From: Siphonodentalium dalli
Taxonomy: Eukaryota; Mollusca; Scaphopoda; Gadilida; Siphonodentaliidae
Assembly (NCBI GenBank): GCA_032622095.1
Contig: CP136069.1
Coordinates: 186,671,122-186,735,121, forward strand
Direction: 5' to 3'
DNA length: 64,000 bases
Shown here: piece by piece, positions 24,856 through 34,002 of the stretch
Numbering within the stretch: position 1 is the stretch's first letter
Layout: every line of letters begins with the position of its first letter
Made by a program: the position numbers and the translations under genes
Notes under the pieces: model-generated
The model's input: only the letters and a program-made list of their open reading frames with translations
What the model was told of the DNA's origin: nothing
The model's database searches: none

Positions 24856-25950
24856 TTATACCAAATTTGTGGCAGGAATCCAACTGTCAAATTTTTTAGG
24901 ATAACCAGCCCAATGAACTTTAATTTCTCTAACTGATTTACCAGCAACTTTTCTTGAACGTTTACCAACAACTGATTCAATTTCGTAAACTTTATTATCT
25001 TTTATATGTTGAATTTCTTTACCATAAAATGATCCTGCGATGTTTTCACCATCTAAATCTACTAATTTGTAAGTTAATGGTGTACTTTTACAAACTCTAC
25101 TAATTTTGAAAATTTCTTTTGTCCAATTTGGAAGATATCCTTTATCAAAAGTTCTCTTTGTTTTATTTATTCTAACAAAATCTCTAACTTTCAAGATCTT
25201 ATCTTTTTTCGTTTTTAACTTTCCATAAAGATTTCTGGAAACTTCAATTTCATTTTCTCGAGTTACTAAAACTGGTGCCATCTTAATACTTCTATGAAAA
25301 CTTTTGTTGTAAGAATTCACAAAATCGTGCAAAACATCATTGTATTTCAAAGTTTGATTTTGTGTAAAATATTTCCACATCTTTGTTTTCAATGTCCGTT
25401 GAAAACGTTCAACTATACTTGCTTTTGTCTCTGGATTCTCTGTTGTGAAAAAATGAATTTTCTTAGATTTCAAAAATTGTAAAAATAATTTATTTTTGAA
25501 TTCTGAACCTTTGTCAGATTGAAATGAAACAGGTTTTCGTTTTGATGATTTGAGAATTTTCTGAAATGTTTTAACGAAAGTTTTACCAGTTTTGTCTTTA
25601 ATTTTTTCAACCCATGCAAATTTTGAGAAAACATCAATAACACAAAGTAAATATCTGTAATTGTCATTGTGCTTTTGCAAAGTTTGCAAATCTGCCAAAT
25701 CAGCTTGCCACTGAATATCAATTCCTGCAACAATAGTTTTACGTCTGCGAAATTTCCGAACAATTGGTTTGTGTAAAGTATATGTTTTTTGCCATTGTAA
25801 CCATTTTTTAACATCTGAAAGTTTAATTTTGTTATTTGTTTCATTCGCATTTAAAAAAAGTTGATTTGCTCCACTGAAACCACCAACTTCTTTTGGATTG
25901 TAGTAAATTTCAGTTAGAAGTTTGTCAAATTTTATGTAAGTGGGGACCAT
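24856..25950 (-). CDS. INT: Retroviral-type DDE integrase with C-terminal chromodomain
   Basis: An intact 364-residue protein. The rve catalytic core has Asp84 (WQADLADL), Asp146 (FQSDKGSEF) and Glu181 (ASIVERFQRTLK), with about 35 residues between the last two as in DD35E enzymes. Residues ~320-364 (YEIESVVGKRSRKV, then IKVHWAGYPKKFDSWIP) form a chromodomain, a targeting module found in many Polinton integrases and some LTR-element integrases. Function: joins the element ends to target DNA, giving the 6-bp duplication seen here. The start overlaps the upstream 240-residue gene by 19 bp. Confidence 0.96.
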   Translation of the reverse strand: MVPTYIKFDKLLTEIYYNPKEVGGFSGANQLFLNANETNNKIKLSDVKKWLQWQKTYTLHKPIVRKFRRRKTIVAGIDIQWQADLADLQTLQKHNDNYRYLLCVIDVFSKFAWVEKIKDKTGKTFVKTFQKILKSSKRKPVSFQSDKGSEFKNKLFLQFLKSKKIHFFTTENPETKASIVERFQRTLKTKMWKYFTQNQTLKYNDVLHDFVNSYNKSFHRSIKMAPVLVTRENEIEVSRNLYGKLKTKKDKILKVRDFVRINKTKRTFDKGYLPNWTKEIFKISRVCKSTPLTYKLVDLDGENIAGSFYGKEIQHIKDNKVYEIESVVGKRSRKVAGKSVREIKVHWAGYPKKFDSWIPATNLV

Positions 25951-26654
25951 CCTTTCAAAATAGATTTTCTGGTTTTAGGAAAACTTTGAGGTATGAAAAT
26001 ATCAACTGAACGTTTTCTTGACTTGCCACTGCTAGGAGTTGCATGAGGTGTATGAAACTCATCACCAGTGTGACCTTCTTTTAAATGTCTTTGTATCCAC
26101 AACCATCGATTCCTGTTACCTACATAATCTTGTGGTACATTAAGTTCCCCCAATCCACGTAGGAATGTTTCATAACCAACTGGGTCAAAACCTTTTCGGT
26201 GACGAACAACATCGTTTATCAAATCAATTATATTTGATCCAGTAACTGTTTCTGTTCCATAAATTAATTGTCCACGATCATCCCATCTAAGTTTAGGATT
26301 AGTTGACAACAATGTTAAAATTTGTTGTGCTTTACCACGAAGTTTAGATGGCACACTTTCCAATATATGTTCACTCATGTTCCCAAAGTTTTCAGATAAC
26401 TTTTGTTCAGGTAAACTGAATTTTGAATTTAAAGACTTTTGTGAAGTTTTCAATTTGTACAAATTTTCTCCATATAACTGTGACTTTTCTGATTCAGAAA
26501 TATTTTTATCATAAACTGATTTCAATTCTTTGTAAGAATCTGAAACATTTGAAATTGCAGGATCAGGAGGTAATTGAGGTTTATTCATTTCTGACATTTT
26601 CCATTGTTTGAAATCTTCCAACATTCTGAATGGTACAATAACCATTTTCTTCAT
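25932..26654 (-). CDS. Conserved Polinton protein of unknown function
   Basis: An intact 240-residue protein. The middle (about residues 100-180) contains KLRGKAQQILTLLSTNP, then LRWDDRGQLIYGTETVTGSN and GRNRW-like conserved positions around NVPQDYVGNRNRW; proteins with this layout occur repeatedly in Polintons and related elements beside integrase, without assigned function. The N-terminal 90 residues look coiled and charged, the C-terminus is basic (SGKSRKR) and proline/serine-rich. It overlaps integrase by 19 bp, which suggests translation from a shared or tightly packed transcript. Confidence 0.72.
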   Translation of the reverse strand: MKKMVIVPFRMLEDFKQWKMSEMNKPQLPPDPAISNVSDSYKELKSVYDKNISESEKSQLYGENLYKLKTSQKSLNSKFSLPEQKLSENFGNMSEHILESVPSKLRGKAQQILTLLSTNPKLRWDDRGQLIYGTETVTGSNIIDLINDVVRHRKGFDPVGYETFLRGLGELNVPQDYVGNRNRWLWIQRHLKEGHTGDEFHTPHATPSSGKSRKRSVDIFIPQSFPKTRKSILKGWSPLT

Positions 26655-26674
26655 ATTTATTTGAGATTTAGTTT

Positions 26675-27037
26675 TTACAAAATATTGTTAACAACTGCAC
26701 CTAATGTTTTGCTAATCAATGGAGCAAGAAATAATAATGGTAAAAAGCCACCTTTTTGATTCAAAATTTTCTTCTTTTGTTGCAAAGGTTTGTTCTTGTC
26801 TGCAAGATATCTGATATGTTTACGCTTCGAATGTAACTTGCGGTTCTGAGCTTCATTCAGTTTTACATTACCTTTTAAAAGATTTTGACAACATTCTGAA
26901 ATGCAATCCATCACTTGTTTCGGAGCATCGTTGATCATTTTCTTTTTATATGCAGATGGAACTTTACTCATTGCAACAATCAACTCACCATATTTTTTTA
27001 TCAGCGGTGCTTTCCTGCTCTTAGTTTTTGAAGGCAT
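26675..27037 (-). CDS. Basic protein with QKGG motif and hydrophobic tail
   Basis: One hundred twenty residues from the ATG at 27,037 (MPSKTKSRKA). Residues 40-90 are strongly basic with CISECCQNLLKGNV; residues 94-97 are QKGG, followed by a hydrophobic tail (FLPLLFLAPLISKTLGAVV). QKGG-F fits the consensus of adenovirus-type proteases, (M/I/L/N/Q)XGG-X, so the tail may be released during maturation, by analogy with adenovirus pVI (inference). Proteins with this arrangement are common in Polintons. Lies between the QRGG protein and the 240-residue gene. Confidence 0.68.
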   Translation of the reverse strand: MPSKTKSRKAPLIKKYGELIVAMSKVPSAYKKKMINDAPKQVMDCISECCQNLLKGNVKLNEAQNRKLHSKRKHIRYLADKNKPLQQKKKILNQKGGFLPLLFLAPLISKTLGAVVNNIL

Positions 27038-27093
27038 CTTCACAGTCTAAGTAGTTGTCTCAAAATGAGCAGAAAAATTATATGTTTCATCTT

Positions 27094-27681
27094 TTATCTT
27101 TTCTGATTGAACCATTCTAAAGCTTCGAATGCAGATTTCGATGCATCAGACAACGGCATAAATTTTGAAAATTCAAGATCAATAACTGGTATTTTTTGTA
27201 ACGGTTGATGTTGAGGGTTCTGCTGAGAAGGTATAGGTGTAAATTTAGAATGTTGATTTTGTTGAGTTTGCATCGGTGTAAACTTTGAATGATTTAGAGA
27301 AAGTTTTGTTTTACGTTTAGATTCTTTTTGACAACCCCTTTGTTGTGTTTGCATCAGTGTAATCTTTGAACGTTTTGGAGAAACCTTTGATTTACTTTTA
27401 GATTGTCTACCAGTTTGTTCAAATGAATTTTTCAAAAGACTTCTAATTAAAAGTCCTCCAAGGAACCCACTACCACCTCGTTGTAAAATTAATTTGCGTT
27501 TTGTTTCCATATCAGTTGATCGATCAGAGATTTTTTTAAGAACATTTTTATTTCTCTGAAAACACTTTTTTGTCTGTGATGGTAATTTCCAATCATTTTC
27601 AAGAAATAATTCAGCGGCAAAAGTGAAGAAATTTATAATTTGTGACAGTTCATCATGACTAAACATCTCGGTGGACGACAT
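27094..27681 (-). CDS. QRGG-containing protein with repeated SKFTP motif
   Basis: A protein of 195 residues from the ATG at 27,681 (MSSTEMFSHDELSQ); the longer frame upstream lies mostly in the spacer after ATPase and is not used. It has QRGG at residues 67-70 followed by a glycine-rich hydrophobic stretch (SGFLGGLLIRSLL), parallel to the QKGG protein next to it, and then four degenerate repeats of SK(F/I)(T/M)(P/L)-MQTQQ type in a basic, Gln-rich C-terminus. No named family. The paired protease-type motifs suggest a virion precursor (inference). Confidence 0.6.
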   Translation of the reverse strand: MSSTEMFSHDELSQIINFFTFAAELFLENDWKLPSQTKKCFQRNKNVLKKISDRSTDMETKRKLILQRGGSGFLGGLLIRSLLKNSFEQTGRQSKSKSKVSPKRSKITLMQTQQRGCQKESKRKTKLSLNHSKFTPMQTQQNQHSKFTPIPSQQNPQHQPLQKIPVIDLEFSKFMPLSDASKSAFEALEWFNQKR

Positions 27682-27715
27682 GGTTCTAAAATGAAAAAAG
27701 TAACAACAACTGAAT

Positions 27716-28366
27716 TTATACTTTTGAATAAATGACAGGACCTCGGTCATTAGCTGTCAACCATTTATGGAAAATATCAGTTCTAATTCGCAAATAATTT
27801 TCTGTTCTAGGATGAAAATCTACTAAAATATATCCATGATTTATTGAAGTTGCATCTTCGTATGCTTGTTTCAAATGATTGTTTTGCATTTGATGAGCCG
27901 AAACTTTTATTTGATTTTTATCTCGAACGCTTTGAAATAAAACCATGTAGTGAGCATTCAAACTTATAGTTCTGCTACTTTTTGATTTTTGGAACATGTT
28001 TTGAGTAATGTAAATTATTGAAGCATTTCGATGGTGACCTTTTCTAGTAAACCAAAGCATTATTTTGTCTTCATCGTGTTCCCCCATCATGTCATCGAAA
28101 ACAACAAGATGAGGAAATGATTTATCTGATACAATTTCCTCATCATCGTCTGGAATACCATCGATAAACTCAACGTTATCAATTTCTTTTATACGATTGT
28201 ATGTGTCTTGCCATTCTTTGTAACACCAAACTATTTTCTTTGGTGGTGTTTGGAATAAATCGTGTTTAAATTCAATAACTTTTTTAACAAATTCTGTTTT
28301 ACCTGATCCACTAGGTCCGCTGATAAAGAAATTACACGGATGTTGGAAAAGTAAAGATTCTTCCAT
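27716..28366 (-). CDS. ATP: FtsK/HerA-type genome-packaging ATPase
   Basis: An intact 216-residue protein with Walker A GPSGSGKT (residues 17-24), Walker B LVVFDD (87-92) and a downstream sensor-like Asn/Gln in IIYITQN. This is the A32-like packaging ATPase of Polintons and related double-jelly-roll viruses; it is expected to pump element DNA into capsids. Length matches the family. The gene begins 33 bp after the preceding unknown gene and ends 34 bp before the QRGG protein. No lesion seen. Confidence 0.95.
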   Translation of the reverse strand: MEESLLFQHPCNFFISGPSGSGKTEFVKKVIEFKHDLFQTPPKKIVWCYKEWQDTYNRIKEIDNVEFIDGIPDDDEEIVSDKSFPHLVVFDDMMGEHDEDKIMLWFTRKGHHRNASIIYITQNMFQKSKSSRTISLNAHYMVLFQSVRDKNQIKVSAHQMQNNHLKQAYEDATSINHGYILVDFHPRTENYLRIRTDIFHKWLTANDRGPVIYSKV

Positions 28367-28399
28367 GTTGTCACTTTGATGCCTAATCAGAGAGTGAAC

Positions 28400-28987
28400 T
28401 TAACGACGTGTGAATTTAGTTTTTAAAGAGAAATCTCCAAAGCTGTAAATATTTCCAAACATTTCAATAATCCAAGTATTATAGTCTTCTATTCTTCTGT
28501 TTGTTCTGTAAATATAAAAATCATTTCCTATAATGTTTTTAATTTTTGCATATGTTGACATTTTTTTTGTTAACAAATACCCATAGATCCTAGGAACTGA
28601 TTTAAAGGTTCCACTAGCAAAAGGATAATTATCTTCATACTTTGTATAATGAATATAATCATGTTCATCAAAAGTTTCTAAATCTAAATGGTGTTGATCA
28701 CCACCAAATAGCCAAAAATCAGATATTCTTTCAATGAGAAAAAATGTTTTGAATTTAATAAATGATTTAATATAGTTTTGAGAGAAATGAGAAAATATAC
28801 TTGTCTCGAGATAGTCCAATCTCTGTAAACATTCGTCGACATCACAGCATCGTAGTATTGCTTTCTTTTCTCTTTCAAACCAGACTTCTTGTAATTACTT
28901 CTTTATCTCTGGAATAAGTGTTGACTGTGCCACCAAATATCCATAAATCTTCTCAGCAATTTCTGGAGGTACTACTCCTGTCAACAT
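28400..28987 (-). pseudogene. Unknown protein (~195 codons) with one in-frame stop
   Basis: Reading from ATG at 28,987, just after the end of the polymerase frame, a single frame runs to 28,400 with one internal TAA at 28,895-28,897 (codon 31). Downstream of the stop the frame continues with EVWFEREKKAI and a long Tyr/Phe-rich region (DYIHYTKYEDNYPFASGTF, then NDFYIYRTNRRIEDYNTW). The phrase IYGYL occurs twice, before and after the stop (KIYGYLVAQ and RIYGYLLTK), perhaps an internal duplication. I do not recognise the family. The intact frame on both sides argues for a recent nonsense mutation or readthrough. Confidence 0.6.
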
Positions 28988-29003
28988 CTTGACATGAAAT
29001 GAC

Positions 29004-32000
29004 TCAACATCTCCATCCGTATGGATATGTGTGAATACCATTGACGAGTTTTCGTTTTGTGTACACCGATCTGAAAGTTTTGGTTTGACACTCACTAATC
29101 AGTTGATGGTTCTTTTGTCTTAATTCTGGAAGGATACTCAACAACAGTTTTGAAATTTTCACGATCATTAACACATTGTACCATTGTTTCAAAATTAACT
29201 TTTTGACTTGCGCTGTAATCAAGAGTGATACCTTTTACCTTACATTTGGTGTATCTTCTCCCATCTTTGATCTATTCATATCCGTAGTTCTTTGGCCCAA
29301 GTCCAACAAATTTGACAATCTTTGCATCTGGATGTTCGTCGCTCCATTTCCCCAATCTTCCTTCGATAGTTTTGATGTTCTTCTTTGATGGATCACTGAC
29401 ATACATACAGCTGTCTGTATCAAAATACAGCACTCTATCTCCAAGTTATTTTAAAACTTTATACAATTGTAATCTTGCATACGCTGTAACAAAAGAAGCA
29501 ACAACAACATTTGCTGAATGATGAGGTTCAATATTATCTAAAATATCAACATAATTTACCAGAATGAATTTGTCACCATCAAGAAGTGTAACATTTTGAA
29601 CAATTATATTGTTACTAGTAAGCAATTCAAAATAACGTGATGGCTTATCCACATACTCTGTTTTTGACATAAGATTTCTTTGTGCATTCTTACCCCATAT
29701 ACAATTAATCATAATTTTAGATATTTGGCGTTTTCCTGGATTCTTCTCGATGTTCTCCAATTTTATACCCTCAGCTGCATAATAATCCTGTACAAACTTT
29801 TGCTTCTGTTCTTCTGTCTCAACACCATATGGATAACCACTACATTCCTGTTTGATCTTTAGATGTTTGTCGATATAGGATTTGTATATTTCATCTGTCC
29901 AATCTGTCCAATGCCAAATTTGGTACACATCAAGTATTTTTTAGCCAACATCCATTGCTTTGAATAATTCTGGCGTGGTCCACACTCCGGTTATAGCTCG
30001 ATCTTCTTCTGAATGGTTACATGTCTCGTCCTCATTGACGGCACAAGTGTTGAACAAAGTAAAAACCATTTTCTTGTTACAATGAATCGGTAGAACTGGA
30101 ATATACAATTTCGATGGTGGTAAAATTGTACATTTAACAAGGCCCGCATAGTCTCTAATGTGTTCTTGATCGATCTGCTCTTGGCTCAAAATTTCTGGAT
30201 GTCCAACAGGGTAGAATTTATATTTGTTGCAATATGGATACAACGAACACACATCGATGAACTTGATTTCTTTTGTGGAATCTTGATCAATTTCCTCGTA
30301 CAATTTGATGGCATTTGTACGTCCACCAAACAATGCTTCTCTTGGCAAAATGGGGTCTCGATGTTTGTAGAAAGATTCCATTTGTTGTTTGAATTTCACA
30401 TCCGATTTCATTCTTTCGTCGATCTGATGCTCCCAAATTGATTCAACTCTGTAACCAAGACTTTCCAGTTCATCTTTCTTCTGTTGAGTTCTTGTATATA
30501 ATTCTTCCATGGTGAGCATCGTATAGGGATTCTTGTATTGTCTGTTGTTGTAACATTTTGGACATCCATGAAACAGACATCCATTCATCTCAAAAACTGT
30601 TCTTGTGGCTTCCTCATATCCATCGACGTAGTGTCCACCAATCTTGATTTCTCCTACATTCAAAGCATGCTTGATTGTTATCATACGAGACAATGATAGA
30701 TGTTGAAGCCAACGTATCGCTTTCATGGAATAGTTTTTAGCACATTGGTATCCACCATCTGGAATGATTCCGATTGTTTTCTCTGGCATTGAATTCTTCC
30801 TCCATGCCAAATTGCAAACTTGCACCAATGTTATTGACTCAATGAACGGGTCAATCTGTTCTGTTTCCAATATGTATTTCCTGAAATTTCCACATCCACA
30901 GCGAAGAATATCCACGTCTGATTTGCAGTACTTCTCCATCTCTTCTTGGAAGTTGAATATCACGTAATTTTCTATTTTCTCATTGTACCATTCAAAGAAT
31001 TTCTCTCGATTTTCCACGCTCATCATGTCTGGTTTGTAGTAATCAGAAGACAAGTAAGGTCCAATGTAATTTTGAAACTTTGGTGAATTCGCCCAATGTG
31101 GAAAGTGTCCTTTCGCCATCTCATTCAGCTGAAAAGTTTGTGGAAACTTTGAAAGCGGCATCATCAGAAAACTCAGAGAATCAATAACTTTCACGCTGTT
31201 GCATTTTAAACTGAGAATTTTGTTTCCATTCATGATCAGTTCTGGTTTATGAATTCCACTTTGTATGAGTGCTTGAATTAGAAACTGTGCATCGTATCCC
31301 TGAGCATTGTGTGCTATTGCAACACATCCTTTGTGATCTTGGTGGAATAACCAGTTTGTGAAGTCTGTTAAAACGTTGTCACCCTTGAATACAAATTCTC
31401 TGGAATCCGGTCCGCATGTTTCACATTTTTCTTCGATTGGTTTGCACATGCAATATCCACAAGCGGTATGTGCAACACAGAAGTTTGGAATATGAACACC
31501 TGTGTCTTGTCTGCATTAAAAGTCAAAGAATACATATGGAATCTTTACAGGTTTCTTTTCCGGTGATTCATATTTTGGAATGTAGCACCTGTGATCTGCT
31601 TCAACGATTTCTTTGCAATGTTTGCATTTCTTCAACCCCGCACATATATGTCTGTTTGATTTATTGATGAGAATTTCTTCATCACAATTGTTGCATAGTT
31701 GAACCAAATCACATATTTTTCTTTTCTGTTTTCCTTCCGTCTTCAAATGGTTGTCGAAACAAGATTTACTTCTGAATGATCGTCGACACGTTCTACACTT
31801 CACCAAATGTGTGAAATTACACTGTGTCAATGACCAGCATGCACAAACAAAACTGCATCGATGATCGCCACGACTTTTGAATCCAATGTCACAGAATTCA
31901 CAGTAGTAGTTGGTGCCTAGAAATCCTTTGATTGATGTTATGGTGTCGAAGTGATTGTTGTTGTAGTAGATGTGTACACATTTGCTCCCCGAACACATTT

Positions 32001-33075
32001 CTGCAGGTTCAAATAGAAATCCAGCGCCAGCAAATTCATTGTGAATTTTCACAACATATTCTGGATACAATATTTCTTGAATCTTGTGGAACTCATTGAT
32101 ACTGCAAACTGTATCGTGTGAAATGCCAGCACGGTTGAGTAGATTTTTTGCTGCATCTGTTTGTGCTGTGTATATTGATTGCCTTATTCTTTTCCATTTC
32201 TTTGACCAGCACGCAGATCCATCACTATCTGCCTTACACATTCCGACGACAATAGATCTTGCCATACACATAACATCATCAGCATTTTCAATCCGGACAA
32301 TACTTCTTTTTACTTTTGTCAGCTTGTTCTTGTCTGCAAATGGTCCATAATGTAGTGAGTGTCGTGTACCACCTTCCGGAATATCTGTAACGAAGATTTC
32401 GAAATTGAGTGCACCGTCATGAATTGTAAAGTCTGCATTTGATTGAACCACATTTTGAATATTATCCATGAGTGCCCCACCATTCAATTCACTGGCTTTT
32501 GTGAATGGAATGAAAATGCTCATATCAAGTCCTGGATGATTTATCGTAACTCTGATTCTTGTCTTCTCATTTGCTGAACATTTCTGTTTCAATTCTTCTG
32601 TCAAATTCTCAAATATCTCTGTAATGTTCTCGATTGGATCTGTAAATTTCTCGAATTTCACACCAAATTGTCGTGATGCTGATTTAAATTTTCTGGAAAA
32701 TTTCACCGAGTTCAGCTCCAAATTGAAATATTTTGTTGGATTGAACACAACACGCTCTCTAGCCAGACTTCTCTTTCTCTTCCCACCAATTTCTCTATTC
32801 TGTCTTCGACCGCGTCCAATCTGTCCATCACTAGAACTTTCTTCACTTTCTCCCCCATCAGTTTCCATATCGCTCTCTTCACTTTCTGCCTCATCAGTTT
32901 CCATATCGCTCTCTTCACTTTCTGCCTCATCAGTTTCCATATCGCTCTCTTCACTTTCTGCCTCATCAGTTTCCATATCGCTCTCTTCAATAACTGCAGG
33001 CCTTGGTCTTTTTCTAACAATATCTTCTTCGCTGGTGGCGTCGACTGAAACAGGTCTTTTAATTCTCTTAAACAT
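29004..33075 (-). pseudogene. POLB: Protein-primed DNA polymerase B with four in-frame stops
   Basis: Start ATG at 33,075 (MFKRIKRPVS). Codons ~34-82 are four 12-residue acidic repeats; then a family-typical N-terminal region and Cys/His clusters (YYCEFCDIGFKSRGDHRC, about 410-510). Exonuclease motif I is FFDF followed by TAA at 31,516-31,518 (codon 520) where the catalytic Glu belongs. Exo II is AHNAQGYDAQF (588), Exo III YCKSDVDIL (716). Palm motif A is DVCSLYP (941), B KIMINCIWGK (1120), C YFDTDS (1217). More stops: TAA 29,941-29,943, TAA 29,446-29,448, TAG 29,272-29,274, all in one frame. Near 29,105-29,125 a frameshift moves the conserved end (TKRKLVNG, TYPYG) into another frame ending at 29,004. 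The gene would replicate the element with a protein primer; as assembled it is inactive. Confidence 0.93.
32843..32988. repeat. 36-bp coding tandem repeat in polymerase N-terminus
   Basis: About four copies of a 36-bp unit encode the acidic 12-mer SDMETDEAESEE. The last copy changes to METDGGESEE. It starts exactly where similarity with the inverted duplicate of the polymerase 5' end stops, so the expansion postdates or is unique to the polymerase copy. Confidence 0.9.
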
Positions 33076-33384
33076 TTTTGTCTTGAGTTTTGTCAGCACA
33101 AAATATTGCGACTGGCTTCTTCGGAGTTGAAGTGTAAAGTGTAGAATTACACCTGCTTTTATAGCTTTTATAGCATTCGCGATGAAAATGCTATAAAAGC
33201 AGGTGTAATTATACACTTTACACTTCAACTCCGAAGAAGCCAGTCGCAATATTTTTTGCTGACAAAACTCAAGACAAAAATGTTTAAGAGAATTAAAAGA
33301 CCTGTTTCAGACGACGCCACCAGCGAAGAAGATATTGTTAGAAAAAGACCAAGGCCTGCAGTTATTGAAGAGAGCTATATTGAG
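32971..33384. repeat. Inverted duplication of the polymerase 5' end and promoter
   Basis: Arms of about 195 bp (32,971-33,168 and about 33,188-33,384) are inverted copies with few differences; the centre is near 33,178. Each arm contains a promoter, a 5' leader and the first ~32 codons of an open frame starting MFKRIKRPVS. The result is a head-to-head promoter feeding the polymerase to the left and the zinc-knuckle gene to the right. Confidence 0.95.
33156..33199. promoter_or_regulatory. Bidirectional TATA-box promoter
   Basis: TATAAAAG on the plus strand at 33,192-33,199 and on the minus strand at 33,163-33,156, with another minus copy at 33,172-33,165. They lie about 80-95 bp from the respective ATG codons. 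Symmetry follows from the inverted duplication and would coordinate polymerase and zinc-knuckle expression. Confidence 0.7.
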
Positions 33385-33879
33385 CTACATAAAAAAGATT
33401 CAAAAAAATCTACACAACCACAGACTAGAAAAATTCAAGATAATCTTGTCGAATTGAGACAGATCTCTACCAATTTGTTTAAACTTTGTAACAAAATGCA
33501 ATGGCAAGAGAAACAAGAGAAAAACAAAGCTGATACAAATTGGAAACCGCCATATGGTTACTGTTACAAATGCGGACAAGAATCCCATTGGTCCTTCCAT
33601 TGTAAAACAGATTTCGGCGACAAAAAAAATGTGAAAACTATACATAAGTCTACAAGTAGTAACAATACAAGAACAAATGCAGATATCAAAACTGAAGAGA
33701 TGCCTACAACATCAGATTTTTCCAAACAAGACCGACCTGTTGATCCTACGAATGATTCACGGAACAAATCTGAAGATAAACATCCAGAAATTAAAAATTC
33801 CAAGAAAACTTCCAAGAAAAAGAAGCTGAGACCATTCTACATTCCAAAAACAGATAAACGAATCGACACAAACAATTGA
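33280..33879 (+). CDS. CCHC zinc-knuckle protein sharing the polymerase N-terminus
   Basis: An intact protein of 199 residues. Residues 1-32 are almost identical to the polymerase start (one substitution, V11 to D), a consequence of the inverted duplication. Residues 95-108 (CYKCGQESHWSFHC) are a C-x2-C-x4-H-x4-C zinc knuckle, a nucleic-acid-binding fold typical of retroviral Gag. The C-terminal 90 residues are Lys/Ser/Thr-rich and end in KKKKLRPFYIPKTDKR. A conventional AATAAA follows at 33,895-33,900. The shared N-terminal peptide (KRIKRP, RKRPRP) resembles a nuclear-localisation segment. Expected role: nucleic-acid binding, perhaps with replication (inference). Not a standard Polinton gene that I recognise. 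Confidence 0.8.
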   Translation: MFKRIKRPVSDDATSEEDIVRKRPRPAVIEESYIELHKKDSKKSTQPQTRKIQDNLVELRQISTNLFKLCNKMQWQEKQEKNKADTNWKPPYGYCYKCGQESHWSFHCKTDFGDKKNVKTIHKSTSSNNTRTNADIKTEEMPTTSDFSKQDRPVDPTNDSRNKSEDKHPEIKNSKKTSKKKKLRPFYIPKTDKRIDTNN

Positions 33880-33893
33880 AAATTATGTTGTGT

Positions 33894-33988
33894 GAATAAA
33901 TTATGAATTGAACAATCGTGTTTTGTTTTTTCAGCTATGAAAGAGTAACCTTTTGGGAAATGTGGGTGGCCCTGAAAAGGGCCGTTTT
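33894..33988. repeat. 95-bp direct repeat, copy 1 (poly(A) signal plus stem-loop)
   Basis: Matches 34,989-35,084 with one extra T there. It spans the AATAAA of the plus-strand gene side, a TTTTTTCAG tract and the minus-strand histone-like hairpin. It marks the left edge of both accessory cassettes. Confidence 0.92.
33968..33983 (-). terminator. Histone-type 3' stem-loop of the 131-residue gene
   Basis: On the minus strand GGCCCTTTTCAGGGCC preceded by AAAAC and followed by ACCCACA. This has the 6-bp stem, TTTC loop and A-rich/ACCCA flanks of replication-dependent histone mRNA ends. It lies 19 nt after the stop of the gene at 34,003-34,398. Confidence 0.8.
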
Positions 33989-34002
33989 CTCTTTTCCAGG
34001 AT

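Noticed and set aside
28684-28878. 64-codon minus-strand frame overlapping the unknown polymerase-adjacent gene
   Set aside because: A different frame is open across the whole interval apart from a single stop and is the better candidate.
32624-33130. 168-codon plus-strand Ser-rich frame
   Set aside because: It is the antisense of the polymerase N-terminal acidic repeats.
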